From Spongospora subterranea f. sp. subterranea (lineage: Eukaryota > Endomyxa: Phytomyxea > Phytomyxea > Plasmodiophorida), in NCBI GenBank assembly GCA_049724395.1, contig JAUGWO010000042.1:124001-188000 (forward strand): DNA of 64,000 nucleotides, given 5' to 3'. The first letter of the stretch is position 1. Each line of letters begins with the position of its first letter. Shown piece after piece: positions 56,908-64,000 of the stretch. The translations under genes were made by a program, and so were the position numbers. Below the pieces are notes generated by a model. That model worked only from the letters and a program-made list of their open reading frames with translations. It was not told the origin of the DNA and did not search any database.

Positions 56908-59275
56908 TTAATTTGTCGTTTTTTTTCGCATTTTTTTTGTAGACTTAATCTTTGTCGGGATCATGAAATCTGATGGTTGAAACGATTGCCGCAAAATACC
57001 GGTGAGTATGAGTTCCTTGTCGTAAACTGGAATGGCCTGCCTTTGGAACTGTTCAATTTCGTCTTCGAGATCTGGAGACAGAATCACGAAAGTATCTTCT
57101 AAAGCGGAAGAAGGAGGTGGGCCTTCAATGAATATCCCACCTAGAGGCAGTTAATAAAAATCAATCAGTGCAAAGATGCAACAAACCAGAGCACTCAATA
57201 ATCGGTTTGAAGTCGCTGGGACTCGGCGTACAACCCTCTGCAACCCAGAAGCTCTTGTTTGAAAGAAGATTGCACCGGCTTGCCTGCGCTAACGTGTTTT
57301 CCAGTTTGAATCCATACTGTTTTTCTACTTTGGGGTCTTTAACTATATACGTTTGGCAGTCTATTCAAAAATTTCATCAAAAACCCATAAATTTGAACAT
57401 GGAATATAGTAACAGACCAAGGAAGTGACCGGCAGATAATGAATCTGTAAGCCATTGCTCTTGCACAACGCATTTAGCAGTAGGGATACAGCACATCAGC
57501 TAAATCAGAGTTAAATTACATATTGAAGCGGGCAACAAATACACCTTGACAGTTCTACGAATCTTATTATCGGACACCAAAACATCCGCTTTTCCGAACG
57601 TTTCGGTAACGGATCCTCCCAGCTGATCTACAATCTTGGTGAATATAAGATTAATTTGATAGCCATTATAGGGCGATGCCAAGCTACCTGATGAAAAGAA
57701 TCTGTTGCTATCCCGGTGAACATTACCGTCAGCTTTGACAAAGGCTGAGCCAGTACGTGTTTAGGTTCATGAGAGGGAGGAGCCGTCTTTGCCGGTAAGC
57801 GTGCTAGTTTTACAGGCCTGCTTCTTGGAGATAAGGTTTCCGGAACAGTTACTGACGCTTGATCTTGAGTTTTCATTGTCGATGGAGTTGTCATATTGTC
57901 TGAATCTGATTTCTCAGAAGCTCGAACACATGGAAGGTTGCCTAGAGAAACAACGGCCTCTTTTCTAGGACGAGGGATCCTGGTGGATCTTGATGTATTT
58001 TTGGAAACTGTCGTTTTACTCTCGGGGATGAGTATTTTTTCAAAGGTTGTTGCTTCTGTAGACTCCGGAATCTGGTCTGCGCTTTGATCAGTTGACTGTT
58101 GAAGGTCACCAGCGTTTTCTAGCCGATCTTGCCGCAGATTGACTAACGATTCGGGTTCAATCAAATCCGAACTTCGAAGATCCTCGACCTTCTCAACAGG
58201 TACGACTTTTAAGGACCTTGATAATCCAGGGCGGCGCCGCTTTCTTGAGGCGCATAATGACGTTGGCGAGATGATACGGTTCCGTGACGCGGGTGGGGCG
58301 AAAATCTCAGACTGAACAAGCATTGGGTCAGAATCTTTCATCGGTGTATCTTCTTTCAGTTTGGAAAGTTCTGTCGGTGTATCTTCTTTCAGTTTGGAAA
58401 GTTCTGTTAAAGGTTGCCCATTATTCATTGACACAATATCTGCCACAGCATGGTCAGCTTCATGTCCTTTTTGAAAGGCTCGAGATCCGGTACGAGCGCC
58501 GGAAATTTGCTGGGCAAGCACCGGGGTCAAGGGAGTCAAAGGAGAAATTGGAATCATCTCTGGCTCTGGAGCTGTCACTAACGACGGAGAAAGACATCGT
58601 TCATCGATTTGGGAAGAGCGGAGAGTGCTGTCCGCCACCGGGCTTGCAGGTACGATATCGTTTGAAGCACACGAGTCGTCGTCGTGGCGGTCTGATAACA
58701 CTGGAGGCATTTCACTATCTTTACCATCCTCAAATTGCGGCTGAAAAAGCCATTTAAATGAAAAAAAGTATACCATACAATCGGCTGACCTCTGGAAACG
58801 TCACTTTGAACTGATTGCCTATGAAGCCCCATATATAAGTAAAACAAGTTGATGAAAAAGCAATTACCGTCAAAGTCGATAATATTTCCAGGCAAGACTT
58901 GATAAAATTTGTCGTCCGAAGGAATATTTGAAAAGAGGCCATCCGCGTCTCGAGCGACGCGAACTTTGCCGACCTCGGACTCATTCAATAACCATAGTAT
59001 ATCACCACCATAAAATCCTGAATCGAGAACGAGTATATAAAACGCCATATATTCGTTGGATCACAATAACCTAATGAAGCTCGATGAGCGTTAGATCCTT
59101 GTTGCGGGATAACAACCGCAGAATCGGCACCACTGCCAACAGCGTGTCTCCCGTGCAGGAGGCGCATTCTGTTAGCCACCTTAGTATTTTCGCCAATTGG
59201 ATCCAGAACAGCGGCAGCATGATGTTGATGCTGCATTGATATAATACAGGATGGTCGGCCCCCCGTCCCCGTCAC
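56908..59275 (-). CDS. FHA plus tandem BRCT DNA-damage mediator, MDC1-like
   Basis: N-terminal FHA domain: NRMRLLHGRHAVGSGADSAV, then SNAHRASLGFYGGDILWLLN across an intron and FYQVLPGNIIDFDGN. A long disordered middle (57,700-58,740) is rich in Ser, Pro and Glu. C-terminal BRCT pair: KLTVMFTGIATDSFHQV, IFTKIVDQLGGSVTETFGKA with VLVSDNKIRRTVK, then a second unit ending near GGIFIEGPPPSSALEDTFVI and YDKELILTGIL, with a basic tail to the stop at 56908. FHA, disordered middle and C-terminal BRCT pair is the layout of MDC1 (fission yeast Mdb1 is similar), which reads phosphorylated H2A at DNA breaks; Nbs1 has its BRCTs next to the FHA, so it is less likely. Confidence 0.7.
58342..58407. repeat. 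In-frame 33-base tandem duplication in the MDC1-like gene
   Basis: Two copies, 58342-58374 and 58375-58407, identical at nearly all positions. They encode TELSKLKEDTP twice in the disordered middle. Confidence 0.95.
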
Positions 59276-59693
59276 CGGTTCGCACTGCAGTGATCAAACC
59301 AGTTCTACGGGGCTGAGCATCCCCACCGCGCGCTATGGTGTATGTGGGTGCAGTATAGTGCTATTATTAACCCCGGACATTTCGCTGGTACTGTAGGACA
59401 AAACGTCAGGACAAAAAGTTAAGCGCAATTTCTGATCTCAAAATTGGTTCAATAAAAAAAAAGTTATGACCGATCGCAAGATCACAAGGTTTTTGACCAA
59501 ATTTTTTTTGGATTGAGCCATTGAGTTTTTTCCCTTTCCTGGTGCTAGGTCGAATTTGACAATTCAAAAGACCTCATCGAGTATGTTTTGTCATACGAAA
59601 AGAGTGCGGGTAGGACAAATTCAAGTATCAAGATCAAGCTCACATGCAAACAAAAATCGTACGCAGGTGAATATAGTTTGTTTAGTACTTCGC
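59276..59693. other. Gap, nothing recognised
   Basis: Promoter side of the MDC1-like gene. From 59,450 A-runs and short ORFs only. Confidence 0.35.
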
Positions 59694-60815
59694 TCAGTCT
59701 ACATTTTCACCCAATCTACGTCGTTCCGATCGTCTAACTGGGATAGTGACGAGCCTGTCTGTCCGTGACCGAACTGTTGAAACTGCAGGAATTTCATCTA
59801 GATCGGATGAAGGCTGACGCGCACGGTTTGATGGTGGAGGCCTGTTCGAGTGAATTCGCACTGAAATATCATGGCCATGATCTTGGCACGGGTCAAACAG
59901 CTGTTCACTTTCATGAAAACGCTGAAAACAGCTGTTTGCGTCAAAACGATTAACTTTGGAAAGTGCCAAATCACAAACTGAACACTTCCATTTTGTCTTC
60001 CGTCCATGACGAGAATGAATCACTTCATCACCATGCATCTGCGTCCTACGGCAACACCAGATACAGCTGAGCTGGGAACTTGAGGAGAGAGCCTCGTGCT
60101 GTAGTCTGACGTTTCGCCATTTGGCAATTAGCTCGGTCGCGTGAAATATGATCCCGTTTGTTGTACGCGATCTCAACTACCCCTTCAGGTGCTGTCTAGA
60201 TCAGACTGTCCTCGTCGCTGGACTCTGTCTCTAATCCAGCCACCTGAACTGTGAGGTCGTTTGCCAGCAACGAGCAGAACTGTCGAAACGATGGTTGTCG
60301 GGATCGTTGAGATTGGAACAACCGGAACGAAAAACATTCATCGCTCAGCAAAAATGCTTCGGTACGACTATGAGTCATCTCCAGTTCATCAACAATCGCC
60401 AACGCATCAACCGTGCCCGAGTTTTTTTTCCGAAATACATTGCTGGCCTTGAAAAACTCAAATTCTTGCTGGGACAAGAGATTTGCCTGGGGCTACTTGC
60501 GCCAGAGCCATGGCCCCGTTTTGTTTGCCCTTAGGAAACACGTTTTTTGGATGCGTTCGCGCTGGATGTAGACTTTGGGGTCAGTAGCTTCTTTATGGTC
60601 GGTGCTAAAGACGTCATAATTACGTGTCGAGCCGGGGTTCGCTTCTCCAAAGCAGAAGAATCCGAACTGCTGTTAGACGAGGTATCGGCGGAAATAGAAT
60701 CCTCCTCCTGATCCGATAACGCTCCGGCGGCGGCAGAATGAGCGAATTCCCCGTTAGGGATAATATCTTCGAATAGTTGCTGCAGCAACGGGAACAATGG
60801 CATGGACGTTGTCAT
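59694..60815 (-). mobile_element. Possible piggyBac-like transposase remnant
   Basis: Three minus-strand frames. The first (60815-60531) is acidic/Ser-rich like piggyBac N-termini. The second (60477-60196) is helical with RQPSFRQFCSLLANDLTV. The third (60176-59694) holds a cysteine finger, CIWCCRRTQMHGDE, WKCSVCDLALSKVNRFD then CFQRFHE, like the C-terminal RING-type finger of piggyBac transposases (C-x-x-C...C-x-x-C...C-F-x-x-[FY]-H). The DDD catalytic core between them is not visible, so the copy is internally deleted. Confidence 0.45.
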
Positions 60816-60959
60816 CCATTTCTTACACCTCCGATGTGCCTAAAAGCGAAGGTTATTGAATATGGGTTGCAGATACGACCTCAACAGCATACGGCAATGT
60901 AAACCTCCCAAACAATACTATGTGCTGTCGCCAGATACCGGCAATCGTCCCATCCAAAC

Positions 60960-61128
60960 CCACTCAGGTTTTTGATTTCTGTATCAAATCCTTTTCAAAT
61001 GAAATAGTCATTTAGTAATCTTTTTTGTTTCAGGTCTTTATCGTGTCTACCAATTGGTGTTTACAAAGGAAAATCACACTCAGGTTTTTGATTCTATTTA
61101 CTGTATCATCCTTTTTCAAATGAAATAG
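60960..61128. repeat. Direct repeat, two copies of about 48 bases
   Basis: ACTCAGGTTTTTGATT...TGTATCA...CTTTTCAAATGAAATAGT occurs at 60,962 and again at 61,078 with an insertion of about five bases in the second. Nothing coding in between. Confidence 0.8.
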
Positions 61129-61164
61129 TACTAAAACACGATTCTGGCCTTGCAGCACGTACGT

Positions 61165-61365
61165 TTATGAACGGGTTTTTACATGTTCCCCATCATGATT
61201 GATTTGGAACCTGTTATTTGAGATTTTGACGGCGGAATCCCACGCCTCCCGTTCGAAACCAGATAGCGTCGTTTTGCCAAGAACATTTGCTTGATGGATC
61301 ATTTCTGAAATCCAGCATTCGTCCATGTCGTTTGTCCAGCTGGCTCGAACACGATCAGCACCCAT
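61165..61365 (-). mobile_element. Myb/SANT-like domain fragment (second copy in window)
   Basis: MGADRVRASWTNDMDECWIS then GFEREAWDSAVKISNNRFQI shows the first two helices of the same Myb/SANT-like domain family as at 17.5-18.3 kb (W-T-x-x-x-D...L...Q...G-K...F...W...F). The third helix runs out of frame after 61165. Such domains are spread by Harbinger and related DNA elements. Confidence 0.55.
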
Positions 61366-61782
61366 GATGAACCATGGAGTCTAGAATAATATCATTGGTA
61401 AATACATACGTATTGAGGTCGACCTCAATATTCAACCCATGATAATTCTGTAGGTTTGAGTCCTTGATATTTGACATCCAGACACTGGCCCTATTTTTGG
61501 CAAACTCATGGGGTTCGGATAAGTCATGGGTGACACGAAGTTTTATCATGATTATGCGTCATCCAGACACACCCATATCTTATCTGATGAATTTGTGCGT
61601 GGCTCCCAACGGGGGTCGTCGTTATTTTCAGGTCAAGCGTACTGGAACCAATTTCTTAATAGCTTAACAAAATCCCACTAGAAGAGGGGGATCACGTCCG
61701 GGTTGAACGCCTAATAAGAATCGTCGCCGTCATTTATATGCTCGGTTGCTGTACGATGACTACTGGGAGAAAATCCTCTAAT

Positions 61783-62010
61783 GAGGAGCCGACGTACAAC
61801 TCGCTTGCCAAGGGAGCTGTTCGATCTTCTTCTTTTCCACCTCAATACGAGCATCAAGCAGGGCTTGCGTTTACGAAACTCGATAGCTTCAACGGACTGC
61901 TGCTGATCTTGTGCAAACAGCTATATTATTGAAATGATCATTTGCAACGGAACTTCGCACCTCTGTGCTTGCAGTCAAGCGGTCCCACATCTTTTTGTCG
62001 GTCAATGGCA
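61783..62010 (-). repeat. Inverted copy of a repeated coiled-coil ORF segment
   Basis: Reverse complement matches 62,230-62,460: for example CTTGCAGTCAAGCGGTCCCA in both, and CAGCTGTTTGCACAAGAT with CCTGCTTGATGCTCG. About 85-90% alike by eye over some 230 bases. Confidence 0.8.
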
Positions 62011-62077
62011 CTAGATACCCTCTTCTTTCCAATATCGGGTCGGACGGTCATTTAAACGACCTAGCAGATGATTTTTA

Positions 62078-62170
62078 TCCCATTTTCTGACCCAGAATCG
62101 AAAATCCTCTTTAAGATGAGAAGCAGTTCCGACGTACATTCCGTATGTCAAGAGAGCTGTTCAAAACAAG
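62078..62170 (-). repeat. Second inverted segment, matching 62,430-62,525
   Basis: TCCGACGTACATTCCG and ATTTTCTGACCCAGAATC are the reverse complements of text at 62,450 and 62,495. Parts of the same element as the neighbouring copies. Confidence 0.8.
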
Positions 62171-62299
62171 AGGGCCAATTGCGAAGCATGAAAACTCAAA
62201 CTTGCAGAAGCGGGCGAGTTTTGGTTCTGCGACATCTATGACCGACAAAAGCTGTGGGACCGCTTGACTGCAAGCATCGAGGTGTGAAGCTCTGTTGCA

Positions 62300-62716
62300 A
62301 AGGACCGGTTCATAATGCAGCTGTTTGCACAAGATTAACAGCACTCCTTTGAAGCTAATGAATTTCGTAAACTAAAGCAAGAGCGAGCCTTGCTTGATGC
62401 TCGCATTGAGGTGGAAAAGAAGAAGAGCGAACAGCTACCTTGGCATGCGGAATGTACGTCGGAACTGCTTCTTATCATGAAGAGGATTTCCGATTCTGGG
62501 TCAGAAAATGGGATAATTTTTTCCGAACACAGTGCCCTAAAACTGCTTGAAGATCTTACAGCTCTCAAAACCATCGAGAAAAGGTTGAAGAACAGCTCCA
62601 AGTACGACTATTTGCGATTTCATGCAATCAAGCAATATTTCAGTTTACGTCAGAATTCTATGACAATGATGCAAGCCTCGAAACAAGTTGCATCAGCTTT
62701 TTCCGAAAAACAATGA
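62300..62716 (+). mobile_element. Repeated coiled-coil ORF, plus-strand copy
   Basis: Best-kept copy: a coiled coil EFRKLKQERALLDARIEVEK, then SENGIIFSEHSALKLLEDLT, SSKYDYLRFHAIKQYF and MMQASKQVASAFSEKQ. Looks like the C-terminal part of a transposon protein with a Myb/SANT-like head. One stop lies before the ATG at 62390. Family not recognised. Confidence 0.55.
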
Positions 62717-62739
62717 AAAGCAATGCAGATTCATATTCA

Positions 62740-63217
62740 CGAAAATTATTAGACGATGGCGCGCGTTTTCTGATCTTTCGTGAATATGAAACAGCATTGT
62801 TTTTCGGAAAATTTTTGCAACTTGTTTCGAGGCTTGCACCATTGTTGCCGAAAATTCTGACGTACTCAAATATTGTTTGATTGCATGAAATCGCAGATAG
62901 TCGTACTTGGAGATGCCCTTAAACCTTTTCTCATGGTTTGGGAGCAATTTGGCTGAAAGATCTTCAAGCAGTTTTAGGGCACTGTGTTCGCAAAAAATTT
63001 CCCCATTTTCTGACCGGAATCGGACAATAGTGTCTTGTCGAAAGCATGGGCTAAAATACTCCAGAATCTTGTGAGTGTTTGATGACGAGTTGATTTTGGC
63101 TTGGTTGGCCTTTTTTTTTCTCCACAGCGTAGTTGTGCTATTCTTACAGTAACTGTTACGAAGATGTGATCCAGCTCCAAGGACCCATTTCACAAAACGA
63201 GGCCGTTGATGAATCAA
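62740..63217 (-). mobile_element. Repeated coiled-coil ORF, minus-strand copy
   Basis: Reads SENGEIFCEHSALKLLEDLS, ISKYDYLRFHAIKQYL and MVQASKQVAKIFRKT, clearly the same protein as the plus copy, about 75% alike at the protein level. The two face each other around 62,745 to make a large imperfect palindrome. Frame changes show it is broken. Confidence 0.65.
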
Positions 63218-63448
63218 TTTCTTTGTCAGTCAAGACATCATCATTCGAAAAGTAAAAACATCGCCTTGATTGTCTTTAGATCAGCATCAGGCTCAGGTTC
63301 GGCCAAAGACTTTAAGCCAGACAACGAGGATCGTTTCATGACTGTTCAGAACGGTGGATACGACATCCGTTTAGTATGTCAGCCGCCGAACAGTCCGGAT
63401 ATGAACGTGGACCGGCTTCCTGTGATGCTGCTCTATGATTTGAAATAA
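63206..63448 (+). mobile_element. Tc1/mariner-like (DDE_3) transposase end fragment
   Basis: YDIRLVCQPPNSPDMNVDRL is close to the Q-P-P-N-S-P-D-x-N-x-x-D motif that holds the second catalytic Asp of mariner-type transposases common in fungi and oomycetes. The parts before and after are missing or out of frame, and D-L after N-V is altered, so it is a dead fragment. Confidence 0.65.
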
Positions 63449-64000
63449 CCTGAAGAATGCACAAGCAATTGTCATAAAAAATGACGACAACATGTTGCAG
63501 AACAATATAATCAATATATATGTTGAAGTTTTTTCTGGAAAAATAAGAATTCTACACAGCAGCGGTTTTTTAACGTGAAGGGGTGTGGTTTCATCTTTTG
63601 GAGCGAAAAAAAAGCCGGTACCGACCAGTTACTACGGAATACGGGAACGGAAAGGGGGTGCCATTTCCCGCGCAGGTTTTTTCAAAACGCAGAATATTTT
63701 TTTATACAGTGTACTTTTCCCGTGGACTATCAGCTTCATCTGGGTTGGGTCTGGAAGGTAAACTTCTTTGTGCTTGATTCTTAAATGCCGACGAATTGTG
63801 AAGGTATTCTTGGTGTTCCAAAACTAACAAATGTAATGGTTGGGTAGACGGTATCATGGCAATCGGATCATGGGGTAAGAACATACCTGGTTTACCTTCT
63901 TGGCGTTGCAGAACTTACAACTCCATTTGTTGCGTCCGTTTAGAACGATTTGCTCAATGTGAGCATTGACATCTGATAGGGTATTCCCTGACGAACTCGG
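63449..64000. other. Window end, nothing recognised
   Basis: AT-rich; short ORFs only. Given the neighbours it may be more transposon debris. Confidence 0.35.

Overview
This is a nuclear genome segment from a eukaryote, most likely a zoosporic (flagellated) early-diverging fungus of the chytrid type. The reasons are: an aspartate-semialdehyde dehydrogenase (fungi and plants make threonine/methionine this way, animals do not); very short GT-AG introns, mostly 46-58 bases, in almost every gene; small gaps between genes on both strands; and neighbouring homologues of MORN3 and RNF32, families associated with cilia/flagella or sperm. The species call is inference; no rRNA or marker gene is present.

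Layout. 1-3.9 kb: 3' part of an XMAP215/Stu2 microtubule polymerase. 4.07-5.05 kb: two LINE remnants. 5.6-15.3 kb: host genes for aspartate-semialdehyde dehydrogenase, an NF-YB-like histone-fold factor, a focadhesin-like HEAT protein, ribosomal protein uL15 (L27a/L28) and a NIPA-type Mg transporter. 15.4-18.5 kb: a longin-like gene, then a PIF/Harbinger DNA transposon with transposase and Myb/SANT partner. 18.6-28.9 kb: an RNA pseudouridine synthase, an ARMT1/DUF89 phosphatase, a GNAT protein, a mitochondrial MITOK/CCDC51 homologue, an ABHD1/3-type hydrolase, a possible TOM7 and a CDK10-type kinase, with a repeat-rich gap at 25.0-25.5 kb. 29.6-32.5 kb: the MORN3/EF-hand and double-RING (RNF32) pair. 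32.9-41.6 kb: two unrecognised helical genes flanking a class II histone deacetylase. 42.5-51.2 kb: a small secreted protein, a 46-base minisatellite, UBE3D, RNPS1, an SRP40/NOLC1 nucleolar chaperone, ALG7 and ELP6. 51.5-53.6 kb: a 34-base inverted repeat and a broken Ty3/gypsy fossil. 53.7-59.3 kb: NPRL2, a small basic protein, a Zc3h12a-type NYN ribonuclease and an FHA plus tandem-BRCT checkpoint protein. 59.7-64 kb: a transposon graveyard (piggyBac-like, Myb/SANT, inverted duplicates, mariner-like).

The host genes do not form one pathway; they are mixed housekeeping genes (transcription/splicing: NF-YB, RNPS1, HDAC, CDK10; ribosome and nucleolus: uL15, SRP40, pseudouridine synthase, ELP6; ER/mitochondria: ALG7, MITOK, TOM7; TORC1 control: NPRL2; DNA damage: MDC1-like). 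Several conserved genes change frame at places where no GT-AG intron fits, so either the assembly holds small indels or some genes are decaying. I found no operon-like or clearly new multi-gene system; the best leads are the MORN3-EF-hand/RNF32 pair, the fungal MITOK and MDC1-like proteins, and the inverted-repeat structures.
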